Shown piece after piece: positions 6,298 through 14,277 of a DNA stretch of 15,215 nucleotides. Each line of letters opens with the position of its first letter. The first letter of the stretch is position 1. The stretch covers positions 1 through 15,215 of the forward strand of contig PIVQ01000105.1 in assembly GCA_003354055.1 (NCBI GenBank). The letters run 5' to 3'. The notes beneath the pieces are model-generated. The model was given only the letters and a program-made list of their open reading frames with translations, was not told the DNA's origin and made no database searches. Position numbers and translations under genes: made by a program. The stretch is from Desulfobacteraceae bacterium (GTDB taxonomy: Bacteria > Desulfobacterota > Desulfobacteria > Desulfobacterales > Desulfobacteraceae).

Positions 6298-8157
6298 TTA
6301 GATTCTTAGTTTATCAATCGTAATTTGCTCATCAAGAAAAATTCCATTAGACACAAGTTCTTGTTTCGCAGAATCCGGGTCTGGTGTAAAAAGCATGATT
6401 CTAAGATTTACTTCAGCTCTGGAAAAACAGACATAGGCTAATTTCCTACTTTTGCTAAGCTGCCCTTCAGTTGCTTCTCCCGATGTATTCGGCGTCAAGG
6501 TTTTGGTGAAATTATAATTATGCCAACCAGCTTCTACATCATCAAAAACAACCACTACATCATTGTACTCCTCGCCTTTCACTCCATGCTGAGTGCTATA
6601 AGGCGTATTGTCTTTTATAAAGTCGCTAAAGCTTTCAATCTCTGAAGTTGTCATCTGGAAAAAGGCATCAGCCAGCCAAGAACCCTTCTCGATTGAGTGC
6701 CGATCCTTGTCGTATGCTACTGACATTGGGCCTCGTGCCAAATCATCAATTACCCGATCTGATATTTTGCATAAATTCATTTCTTGACAAAAAAACAATA
6801 TTTCTCCAAGAGTACCGGTATCCCAGTATCCAGAAAGACGATCAATCAAGTCAATCGCCAGCTCTTTCATATCACCAATTGATCGACCAGAATTCACTCC
6901 CTCGGGATTAAAAGCCGGACTATACTCTCGAAGAACATTTATTACCTTGCGCATATCCCCTTCCCTATGAAATTTCACCAGGGGCCAAATGGAGTCGATA
7001 AATGGTTTTAAAAGAGAGTGCTCACCCGACTCATAGTTATCTTTAGCTCTTGTGGAAGCATACACACCAGTAAATAGTTTCTGAAGTTCTGGAAAGCCCA
7101 AACGACGCGCTATCATTTGGCGCACAAGAAATAACCTTTTCACATTCTCTTGATTGGCCCACCCCCAGTAATTCAGCGTTTCTTCAAACCTCTCTGAGGC
7201 TCGAATAAGCTGCTGTTCTGAATATTTTTTTCTTGGTGCCTCGGGCTCTTCAGCCTCTATCAGTCTAATTTCAACCGTTCCTTCAATTTCAGTATTTTTG
7301 CCCGCTGGATATTGCTGAACATCTTTTCTGAAAGCATTCAGCAACGTAATTACCTGTGGGGCGCATCTAAAATTCTCCTCCTTCGTAATAAATGCGGCTC
7401 CGGTTGGACCAGCGAAGTCCCCTGCACGCTTTTCATAAATTTGCTGCATGGGATCACCAAAGTATCCAACGACAGGCAGCCCATCATTTCCACAGAGTTT
7501 ATTCAGTGATTTAACAACATCACCAAAAGTATCCTGAGCCTCATCAACAAAAATGTAAGGGTATTTTTGCCCAACGATCCTTTGGAGTAGCTCATTTTCA
7601 TAAATCAGCAATGCCGAAATCGCTATAACATCATCGTGACCGATTTTACCATCCGGATAATCACTGAAATTATTATCATTGTATACAAACCGATTCACCT
7701 TATTTAACTGCTTTAAATCCTCGGTAAGTTCTCCAATCATAGCCCTTGCGGCGAGAGCTTTTTTGCTATTACCACCGTTATCCTGTGTCTGTTTCTTAGC
7801 TATATGGGCAGGAATAATAGTTTCTTGAAGAGCAGATTGAATATTAGGGGTAAAACGCTTAACTTCATTCCACAAAAAACCATGTAATGTCGACACACAA
7901 AATAGGTCATCCCAACCTAAACGGTGTGATATTACTTCCACGGCACGATTGGTGTACGTAATACAGGCAATTTGTTTACCGTCTCGGCGGAGAATCGGTC
8001 CCTTTACCTCGCGGATATAGTCAAGAGCCGTAATCAACGATGTAGTTTTTCCTGATCCTGCCCCTGCTACTACTGAAAAGCTCCGAGCAGAATCCAGACA
8101 CGCTCTAATCTCAGCATCAGCTTTAGTTTCAACTAATTCTTTTCCAGAGGCAATCAT
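6298..8157 (-). CDS. UvrD/Rep-like superfamily 1 DNA helicase (GajB-like), partner of OLD nuclease
   Basis: All main SF1A helicase motifs are visible, with residues numbered from the start chosen here: Walker A AGAGSGKTTS (31-40), motif Ia TYTNRA (67-72), motif II VDEAQD (204-209), motif III GDPMQQIYE (234-242), NFRC (262-265), motif V HGVKGEE (524-530) and motif VI YVCFSRAE (575-582). The enzyme is an ATP-driven 3'-5' translocase by family. An ORF start 30 bases further upstream exists, but the ATG at 8157 has AGGAGG 7 bases before it and forms an ATGA overlap with the OLD gene's stop, so I chose it (619 aa). GajB of the original Gabija system is ~490 aa, so this protein is longer. In Gabija, the helicase-like subunit joins the OLD-like GajA to degrade or nick phage DNA; a similar role here is inferred. 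Confidence 0.88.
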   Translation of the reverse strand: MIASGKELVETKADAEIRACLDSARSFSVVAGAGSGKTTSLITALDYIREVKGPILRRDGKQIACITYTNRAVEVISHRLGWDDLFCVSTLHGFLWNEVKRFTPNIQSALQETIIPAHIAKKQTQDNGGNSKKALAARAMIGELTEDLKQLNKVNRFVYNDNNFSDYPDGKIGHDDVIAISALLIYENELLQRIVGQKYPYIFVDEAQDTFGDVVKSLNKLCGNDGLPVVGYFGDPMQQIYEKRAGDFAGPTGAAFITKEENFRCAPQVITLLNAFRKDVQQYPAGKNTEIEGTVEIRLIEAEEPEAPRKKYSEQQLIRASERFEETLNYWGWANQENVKRLFLVRQMIARRLGFPELQKLFTGVYASTRAKDNYESGEHSLLKPFIDSIWPLVKFHREGDMRKVINVLREYSPAFNPEGVNSGRSIGDMKELAIDLIDRLSGYWDTGTLGEILFFCQEMNLCKISDRVIDDLARGPMSVAYDKDRHSIEKGSWLADAFFQMTTSEIESFSDFIKDNTPYSTQHGVKGEEYNDVVVVFDDVEAGWHNYNFTKTLTPNTSGEATEGQLSKSRKLAYVCFSRAEVNLRIMLFTPDPDSAKQELVSNGIFLDEQITIDKLRI

Positions 8158-10232
8158 CTTTCGACCTCCTCTGTTGCATCCTTGCACGTCTCACCCTTCA
8201 ACCAAAGCAAGCCTTCTAATATATAAGTTGGTGTTTCCCAGTCTTCCGCAGAAGAAGCAACATCAAGAGCAAATTCAGTCTTTTTGAAGGAAGAACCTCT
8301 TATCGCCTCATACACAGCTTGGTAGTCATCGTTGAGAACCCCAGTGAAATCTATTCCGGAACTAATCTTGTTATCAGCAAAAATATCTATATTTTGGTAG
8401 ATAAAGGTTTCTTCGAACGTCCTGCCGGACAATTCACATTCGGGGCCATACTTATTGACCGGAGTTGGTTGCTGAAATGCAACATAGCCCTTTCCACCAG
8501 CCACTATTTTTTTAGCTTCAGTAAGTATTGCCAAGTCTGATATATCTGATTTGTCTAAAAAAAACTTCAATGAAGAATTTGAAGTAACAGCACCAACAGT
8601 ATCAGCTCTACATGCTGATCGTTTATTAGTGGGATCCACTGAATCCAGATCAGTTATAACCAGATATGGCATACCCAAGAATTCCAACAGGCTTGCAAAA
8701 CGGCTAGCATACGCACCGCCAACCTCTAAAGTGGTCAAATACACCCTATCGAGTTCGGGTGTAGATTTATTAATCATCTCGGGCAATAATAGTTTTTCGA
8801 CCGTACCCTCGACTAACACCGCGGCGTCAGAAAAAAACAAATCACAGTGCGTCAACTTCATGTATTTCTTAAGGAAGTTCAGTGTCTCTTCTTCATTCTC
8901 TACTTCACCGGACGCAGATTTTTTGTTTGGCTTAAACCCCCTTAAGCTAAGCACATTCGTGGCATTTAAAGTCATCACATTAGCGGGGTCCTCACCTTTT
9001 AAAACAAAGCGTCTGAAATACCTTACCTTACTAAAATCGACAGCATCCAATATATGTGATGCATGTGTAGATATTCCGAGTTGTGGTACCTTATCGGGCT
9101 CACCGGCTTCGACAGCGGCATCACGAACTATTTTCCATATATTAGATATAAAAGTTTGCTGAACTTGGGAGTGCAAATGAGCTTCTGGTTCTTCAATAAA
9201 GATCATTTGGCAATAAGGTCTTTTCTCTTCAGTTTTAATCCACTGCAGATGAAAATGACTTACTTGTATCGCCATGTATACAAGGTTTTTAAAGCCAAGA
9301 CCGTTATAGGCTTCAGGTAACTCATGGTTGAGGTCTGGGTCAACATACAAAAGTGACGTATTACCCTGCAGGGCAACTTCGGGACTCAACGATGAAATTA
9401 GTTTTAGTCGCCTGTCATTTACCGAAGGAACACCCAGGTTATGAATAACACCCAATAATTCTTGAAAATGCTCTTCATAGTGCTCATTGAGGTTCGCATT
9501 ATTTTCATCAATAACTTGATTTGCTGCCTCATTCACTTCAGCCTGTTGTAGATTTTTTTTATAAAAAGTAGTAAATGCTGTCGAGAGTTTAGTGCTTCGA
9601 GCAGCTTCATGATCATCGATATTTCTCTGAGCATCGACAAAATCAACGCGAATTAAAGCTTTAAGTGATTTTTTAGCCTCATCAGAGTCCATGTGATGAG
9701 CTATAATCTCATCGGCTGCATTTTCAAGAGTGAAATACTTCAGCGAAAAGTGTCGAGACAGATTGTTGGGGAGAGATAAAAAGTGGGCAAGATTTTTTTT
9801 CCTTTCAGAATTTTCTTGTAGAGGAAATGCTGACCAATAATCGGCCTGCAATTTCTTCGGATCGTTGGCGCAGTATTTTATTCTTATCCCGACCTCTTCA
9901 ATGGCCGCCGACACATTTGGGATAAGAGAGAAAACGCTACCAAACTCTACTTCTGGGTTTATTGAAAGCCATAGGTCCATTTCAATAGACGGGAGTTCTG
10001 TCAGAACCTCATCTTCACCAATAGAGCCAAAGGCATTAATATCAGTAATTCTGGAAACAGAAAAGTCATGTATTTTAAAATTATAACTTTTCAAAAAAAG
10101 ACGAAAGGCTGTGGTCGCGGATGTTTTCCCACTATTATTCGGCCCTACAAAAACTGTTTCCTTAGGTTCAAAGTCAATTTCAACATCCTCTAGCCGCCTA
10201 AAATTTCTTAAGCTCACTTTAGTTATTTTCAT
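8154..10232 (-). CDS. Class 2 OLD-family ATP-dependent endonuclease (GajA-like; ABC ATPase + Toprim)
   Basis: The N-terminal ABC ATPase half starts MKITKVSLRNFRRLEDVEID and has Walker A GPNNSGKTS (30-38), a signature-like segment near YNGLGFKNLVYM (309-320), Walker B MIFIEEPEAHLH (343-354) and the switch His in STHASHI (388-394). The C-terminal Toprim domain has LVEGTVEKLLLPE (473-485; metal-binding Glu at 475 and 479), a GGAYASRF segment (505-512), ITDLDS (526-531; D528, D530) and GRTFEE (603-608). OLD proteins that sit next to a UvrD-like helicase are class 2 OLD, and this pair is the Gabija architecture. At 692 aa it is ~110 aa longer than the type GajA (~580). The ATG at 10232 follows AAGGA with 9-base spacing. 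The stop overlaps the helicase start (ATGA), so the subunits are made together. Inferred role: nucleotide-gated DNA cleavage in phage defence. Confidence 0.88.
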   Translation of the reverse strand: MKITKVSLRNFRRLEDVEIDFEPKETVFVGPNNSGKTSATTAFRLFLKSYNFKIHDFSVSRITDINAFGSIGEDEVLTELPSIEMDLWLSINPEVEFGSVFSLIPNVSAAIEEVGIRIKYCANDPKKLQADYWSAFPLQENSERKKNLAHFLSLPNNLSRHFSLKYFTLENAADEIIAHHMDSDEAKKSLKALIRVDFVDAQRNIDDHEAARSTKLSTAFTTFYKKNLQQAEVNEAANQVIDENNANLNEHYEEHFQELLGVIHNLGVPSVNDRRLKLISSLSPEVALQGNTSLLYVDPDLNHELPEAYNGLGFKNLVYMAIQVSHFHLQWIKTEEKRPYCQMIFIEEPEAHLHSQVQQTFISNIWKIVRDAAVEAGEPDKVPQLGISTHASHILDAVDFSKVRYFRRFVLKGEDPANVMTLNATNVLSLRGFKPNKKSASGEVENEEETLNFLKKYMKLTHCDLFFSDAAVLVEGTVEKLLLPEMINKSTPELDRVYLTTLEVGGAYASRFASLLEFLGMPYLVITDLDSVDPTNKRSACRADTVGAVTSNSSLKFFLDKSDISDLAILTEAKKIVAGGKGYVAFQQPTPVNKYGPECELSGRTFEETFIYQNIDIFADNKISSGIDFTGVLNDDYQAVYEAIRGSSFKKTEFALDVASSAEDWETPTYILEGLLWLKGETCKDATEEVER
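8165..8170 (-). promoter_or_regulatory. Shine-Dalgarno deciding the helicase start
   Basis: AGGAGG on the minus strand, 7 bases before the ATG at 8157, lies inside the 3' end of the OLD gene. It rules out the upstream ATG at 8187, which has no comparable RBS. Confidence 0.75.
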
Positions 10233-10439
10233 AATTAAGATTCCTTAAATCGCAAAGAAAATTGTATTGTAGTTTTGTTGCAATCCACATTTTCGATATA
10301 GATCCTAATTTGACATTCCTAATCCGTAGCTAAGCCGTTGGTCGCAGATCATTCACGATATGCAAAGTTGTCAGTGTTCAGAGTATTCGTTTTTGGAAAT
10401 TTCGGCCAGGAATCTGGAAAACCCCGGTCATTTCCTTTG

Positions 10440-10688
10440 TTAAATCAGTTGCAGTACTGTGCCTTTGGGTGGGTATGGGTTTCTTATGATCCGGGGCTTG
10501 GGGTTTTGGATCTCACCGTTTTTTTTGTGGATTATGAATTCGGATTTTTGGTTTTTGCTGATTTGGCGGCCGTATGAGACGGCGTCTTGTTTTTTAACGA
10601 AGTGCTTGATGGATTTGGTGCCGCCGCCTTTTTTGACGTCCCAGCCGCCTTGTGGGCTCGGGATAACATGGTGTGTTTTTTTGGCCAT
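10440..10688 (-). CDS. DUF2188 small protein, 82 aa
   Basis: The protein (MAKKTHHVIPSPQGGWDVKK, then GGTKSIKHFVKKQDAVSYGR and SEFIIHKKNGEIQ) has the full DUF2188 pattern: an H-V-x-P strand, a G-G-W-x-V-K strand, a helix with T/K-x-x-A and an I-x-K-N-Q-x-S-E-x-x-I-H segment. Members are small, basic and of unknown function. The frame extends upstream to an ATG at 10760, but the ATG at 10688 has AGGAGA 5-6 bases before it and begins the conserved domain, so that start is chosen. A perfect TATAAT (minus strand, plus 10743-10748) lies 55 bases upstream, without a convincing -35. It is ~207 bases upstream of the OLD gene on the same strand; co-transcription is possible but not shown. Confidence 0.85.
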   Translation of the reverse strand: MAKKTHHVIPSPQGGWDVKKGGGTKSIKHFVKKQDAVSYGRQISKNQKSEFIIHKKNGEIQNPKPRIIRNPYPPKGTVLQLI

Positions 10689-11145
10689 CAGATCTCCTGA
10701 ATCGATTATAAAAATATACTTTTCCGTAATTTTACAGTCCCCATTATATGGATCGGGCACGCGGATGATACAGCATTAAACGAGGTGCGCTCGGTTCCCG
10801 ACGGATAAAATTATTAAGGTTTTTTGATGAGCAAGTTTATAATAGCCTTTTATGTGCTTGAGTCAACAAAAAAGATCGCCTTAAAATTAACTACGTTTTA
10901 CCCATAAAAAATAGTTGTTTTTGTCTGGGAGGCCTGTCCTGCAACCTTCTTCGTTTTGTCTGATTATTTTTCTTGACAAGGGAAGCTTGCTATTATTTAC
11001 TTTGGGTAAATTTTCAGCTGTCTGATTATTCAGGGAATCGTTTTCCTGATCAAAATTCTTTAGATTGATCTTCTGTTCCGGCAGGCATCCTTTTTTTCAT
11101 GGCTCCGGCCCTATCGGGATAAATTGGAAAAAACAGGAGGAATGA
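10689..11145. other. Divergent intergenic region (~460 bp)
   Basis: This lies between the minus-strand DUF2188 gene and the plus-strand amidohydrolase operon. It holds the likely promoters of both: a minus-strand TATAAT at 10743-10748 and a plus-strand TTGACA at 10973-10978. A hairpin TCAGGGAA...TTTCCTGA (8-bp stem with one G-T pair) spans ~11031-11050, in the leader of the operon; I do not recognise it as a riboswitch. No gene is seen. Confidence 0.55.
10973..10999 (+). promoter_or_regulatory. Candidate sigma-70 promoter of the amidohydrolase operon
   Basis: A perfect -35 TTGACA (10973-10978) is followed after 15 bases by TATTTA (10994-10999). The short spacing and 4-of-6 -10 match make it weaker than consensus. 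It would give a leader of ~140 bases before the ATG at 11146. Confidence 0.35.
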
Positions 11146-13113
11146 ATGAAGCGGCTTATTTTCACAACCCTGGTCCTCTGTCTTTTTATCACAGGTCCGT
11201 CTCTTGCCAATGATATCGTTATCCGCAACGTTACCGTGGTGGATGTGGTTAACATGGAAATCAGGCCCAACCAGGAAATTCTTGTCAAGGATGGGAAGAT
11301 CCGGGCGCTGCAGGACCAGGCCGTGCCCGGGAGCATGGGGACCAAAATCATTGACGGTACAGCTCTGGTGGCCCTGCCCGGGTTTGTGAACACCCATACC
11401 CATCTTTGGCAGCATCTGGCCAAGGGGTACTATCCCAACGGAAACCTTCAGGAATGGGTGCGCATCTACAGGCTTGCCCATTACCTGGAAGAAGAAGAGT
11501 TGTACCAGGCTACTCTGGCCGCCGCCGGCGAAGGCCTGCTGTCCGGCATCACCACGGTGGCGGATTTTGCCTCGGTTAACTTTAGTGATTATTCCCTGAA
11601 TGCAACGGGCAGGGCACTTACCGACGCAGCCATGGGCGGCGCCCTGGTCTATTGGAATCCATGCGGTTTTCTGCCCCATCCGGTCAAGAAAAAAACGATT
11701 GTCGGCCTTCAGGACCGGTTTCCAAACCTGGATTTCTGGATGGGCCACGGCCCGTTTTCCTTTTTCCCCGTGCCTGCAGTGTACGATGCCGTTACCCTGG
11801 CCAAAACACTGAACCTGCCCATGACCGAGCATACCATGGAGAATGTCCGGGAGCAGCGGGACTTTTACCGGAGCCTGGGAGACTACCTGGAAACCTTCGG
11901 TGAAAAGCTCTCCCCGGAGATCCGGTCTAAACTTTCTATTATCCATGCAGATGGTTCCCCCTCCAATGTGGACGGGGTGGAATGGATCAAACGTATGGCC
12001 GGGGACATCCTTGAAAATGACCGGGGCCGTGATAGGCTTACCCGGCAAGAAAGCGCACTGCTGGAAAAATGGGTGGCGCCTCCCTCTGTTTCACCCGTGC
12101 CCCTGCTCAATTTTATGGGCGCCTTTGACGGCCCTTATATCTCCATCCATTCCGTGTGGCAGTCCCAGCGGGACATGGATATCTACAGGGAAAAGAACGT
12201 AGCTGTCTCCCACAACCCGGAATCAAACATGTACCTGTCTTCGGGCATTGCCCCCATTATAGGATACAAGCGGAACAATATCCTGGTATCCCTGGCAACG
12301 GACGGGGCTGCCAGCAATGACGGCATCAATTATTTTTCCGCCATGCGGGGCATGTGGAACCTCCAGAAAATTGCTACCCTGGATACCCAGGTCAGCAAGG
12401 AAATGGCTGCCTGGTACGTGATGCAGGCCGCCACCATCAACGGCGCCAAGGCTATGAAAATCGACCATCGCACAGGTTCCCTGGAGCCGGGCAAAGAGGC
12501 GGACATTACCCTGCTTTCCCGGGAACGGCTGAAGCTTGCCCCCTATGTCCCGGGGGCAGGAAATGTCCTTCCCCTGATTATTTACAGCGGCACCCCCTCT
12601 GCTGTGGAAACGGTGATCTCGGACGGTAAAATCGCGGTGCAGGACCAGGAACTGCTCATAGGACCGGGTGTTGCCCTCCTGGCAGAGAGATTGTCGAAGA
12701 TCTCAAGCCGGGTGAACGAACGGTACAAGACCGGGAAAACCTGGGTCACCGACTTTGAACTGGACATAGCGAGTCTTCCCGCCGATTGGCATAAATTCAG
12801 GTCCGTGAGAAAAAAGGACACCCTGGACATTTCCCTGACAAATACAGGTAAAAAGGTACTCCAGGTGTTCCTGGCCTTTTCCGGTGCTCCCTTCGGCGGC
12901 AATTCCGCTGCTATGCTGAGCCCCCAAACCCTAAGCACCTTTCCCCTGGAACCGGTTGAAAAATACTGGGAAAAGACCTTTTCCGTGGAACCGGGACAGC
13001 AGGTCCGGGTGCTGAAAGGCAAGGGCAATTATGACTACAAGGTCCATGCACCTGGGGAAACACTGACCCGCACCGGTCGGCCGGAACAAGTTCTTTTTCT
13101 GGTCCAACCTTAA
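11146..13113 (+). CDS. Exported ATZ/TRZ-type amidohydrolase with extra C-terminal domain, 655 aa
   Basis: A Sec signal peptide (MKRLIFTTLVLCLFITGPSLA, cleavage likely after A21) is followed by a composite-barrel amidohydrolase. Its motifs are those of the ATZ/TRZ (chlorohydrolase/deaminase) branch: NTHTHLW with H84 and H86, EHTMEN with H229 and catalytic-type E232, ISIHSVW with H335, SHNPESNMYLSSGIAP (355-370) and LATDGAASND with D386. All metal ligands are present, so hydrolytic deamination or dechlorination-type chemistry is possible; the substrate is unknown. Most relatives are cytosolic and ~430-480 aa; this one is exported, has a ~80-residue insertion (~235-320) and a C-terminal ~130 aa beyond the usual end. 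AGGAGG lies 5 bases before the ATG at 11146. First gene of a three-gene operon. Confidence 0.85.
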   Translation: MKRLIFTTLVLCLFITGPSLANDIVIRNVTVVDVVNMEIRPNQEILVKDGKIRALQDQAVPGSMGTKIIDGTALVALPGFVNTHTHLWQHLAKGYYPNGNLQEWVRIYRLAHYLEEEELYQATLAAAGEGLLSGITTVADFASVNFSDYSLNATGRALTDAAMGGALVYWNPCGFLPHPVKKKTIVGLQDRFPNLDFWMGHGPFSFFPVPAVYDAVTLAKTLNLPMTEHTMENVREQRDFYRSLGDYLETFGEKLSPEIRSKLSIIHADGSPSNVDGVEWIKRMAGDILENDRGRDRLTRQESALLEKWVAPPSVSPVPLLNFMGAFDGPYISIHSVWQSQRDMDIYREKNVAVSHNPESNMYLSSGIAPIIGYKRNNILVSLATDGAASNDGINYFSAMRGMWNLQKIATLDTQVSKEMAAWYVMQAATINGAKAMKIDHRTGSLEPGKEADITLLSRERLKLAPYVPGAGNVLPLIIYSGTPSAVETVISDGKIAVQDQELLIGPGVALLAERLSKISSRVNERYKTGKTWVTDFELDIASLPADWHKFRSVRKKDTLDISLTNTGKKVLQVFLAFSGAPFGGNSAAMLSPQTLSTFPLEPVEKYWEKTFSVEPGQQVRVLKGKGNYDYKVHAPGETLTRTGRPEQVLFLVQP

Positions 13114-13131
13114 TTAAACTGGGAGAGATTC

Positions 13132-14241
13132 ATGAGAGACAAGCGACGACTGGCTTTATCATTTATATTGTCAGGGGTTTTGATTTTTGTCCTGATGGCA
13201 GGATGCACACCCACAGCCCTTGCAGAGCGGGACCTTGCATCCTACAGCACCTGCTATGACAGGACTACAGAACCCTACACCCTGGTGGTGGATGCCCACA
13301 ACCATTTTAGGCCCTTTGGCGGCCCGGCCGTGCCCTTTACCGAGCTTACCGAATACTTCAATAAAACCGGGGTGCTGTTTGCCAACATCTTCGGCATCGG
13401 CCAGATGCTGCCGCCGGACTCTTCCTGCACCTATTACCTGGACTGCCCGGGTACCCCGGTTACGCCCACCATCAGGAACGATTTTACGAATGCAGCCAAT
13501 TATGTGGAATTTGCGCCCAAAGGGGTTCACATGGTCCTTTCCATGACCTTCCCGGACCTGTCTGATCTGGATGGCGTAACGGACATGATCCATCTATACG
13601 ACAGGGAGTATCCGGGGCTTTTCAAATGGGTGGGGGAACTCAACGTGGTGAAGCAGGCCCTGTTTCAGAACCACCACAGACCGGTGACTAAGGCGCAGAT
13701 CGACAAGTGGAAGCCGTTCATGGCGGTTCTGAAAGAACGGAAACTGCCCATGACTCTGCATTCGGACCTGGGCAACAATGAGAATCCCACCCGGTACGCG
13801 CCTTTAATGGCCCATATATTGAAAACCTATCCGGACAACCTCATTGTCTGGGCCCATATGGGTCTGTCAAAGGAACTGACAGACATGAAGGCAGCCGACC
13901 ACATCGCTCTGATGAGCAAACATATGGATGCCAGCCCCAACCTGATTCTGGATGTTTCCTGGCGGGTACTCCAGGATTATTATTTTAACAAGCCTGAAGA
14001 CCTGAAGCTGTTCGTGCCCTTTTTTAACAAGTATTCTACGAGGATCCTGGCAGGCACGGATTTTGTCGCCTCACGGAAAAAGACGTTTGATGTGTACAAA
14101 GAGGAACTGGAGGCGAACAGCCGGGTCTTTCAGCATGTGGATGATGCTGCCTTCAGGAATATTGTTCTGGCCGAAAATTATTTCCGCCTGCTGGGGCTGA
14201 ATTTCAAGGCCCCGTCTGTCTGTAAATCAAAAGGGGAGTAG
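13132..14241 (+). CDS. Lipoprotein amidohydrolase (Amidohydro_2-like), 369 aa
   Basis: The N-terminus has a basic end, a hydrophobic core and the lipobox LMAGC with C25, so the protein is probably a lipoprotein facing the periplasm or outer membrane. The rest resembles amidohydrolase family 2 (TIM-barrel metal hydrolases/decarboxylases): VVDAHNHFRPFG with H56 and H58, E169 in KWVGELN, TLHSDLG with H210, VWAHMGLS with H242 and ILAGTDF with D310. The set of metal ligands looks complete. The ORF begins 18 bases after the previous stop, behind a GGGAGAG RBS. Two exported metal hydrolases in tandem suggest sequential or paired breakdown of one compound outside the cytoplasm; this is inference. Substrate unknown. 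Confidence 0.85.
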   Translation: MRDKRRLALSFILSGVLIFVLMAGCTPTALAERDLASYSTCYDRTTEPYTLVVDAHNHFRPFGGPAVPFTELTEYFNKTGVLFANIFGIGQMLPPDSSCTYYLDCPGTPVTPTIRNDFTNAANYVEFAPKGVHMVLSMTFPDLSDLDGVTDMIHLYDREYPGLFKWVGELNVVKQALFQNHHRPVTKAQIDKWKPFMAVLKERKLPMTLHSDLGNNENPTRYAPLMAHILKTYPDNLIVWAHMGLSKELTDMKAADHIALMSKHMDASPNLILDVSWRVLQDYYFNKPEDLKLFVPFFNKYSTRILAGTDFVASRKKTFDVYKEELEANSRVFQHVDDAAFRNIVLAENYFRLLGLNFKAPSVCKSKGE

Positions 14242-14277
14242 TAGCCCCATATCAACTATAAATAAAGGAGATCCCTC

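Noticed and set aside
8158..8187. Upstream ATG at 8187 for the helicase
   Set aside because: No RBS and a 34-bp overlap with the OLD gene; the ATG at 8157 has AGGAGG and the ATGA overlap.
8551..9162. 203-aa plus-strand ORF
   Set aside because: Antisense shadow of the Toprim part of the OLD nuclease; no RBS, Ser-rich product typical of antisense frames.
10233..10439. 17-codon minus-strand ORF behind AAAGGAA near 10420
   Set aside because: Too short, with a common RBS-like string only; no further support.
11050..12048. 332-aa minus-strand ORF
   Set aside because: It is antisense to the amidohydrolase, whose signal peptide and metal motifs are clear; the antisense product resembles no family and is a composition shadow of GC-rich codons.
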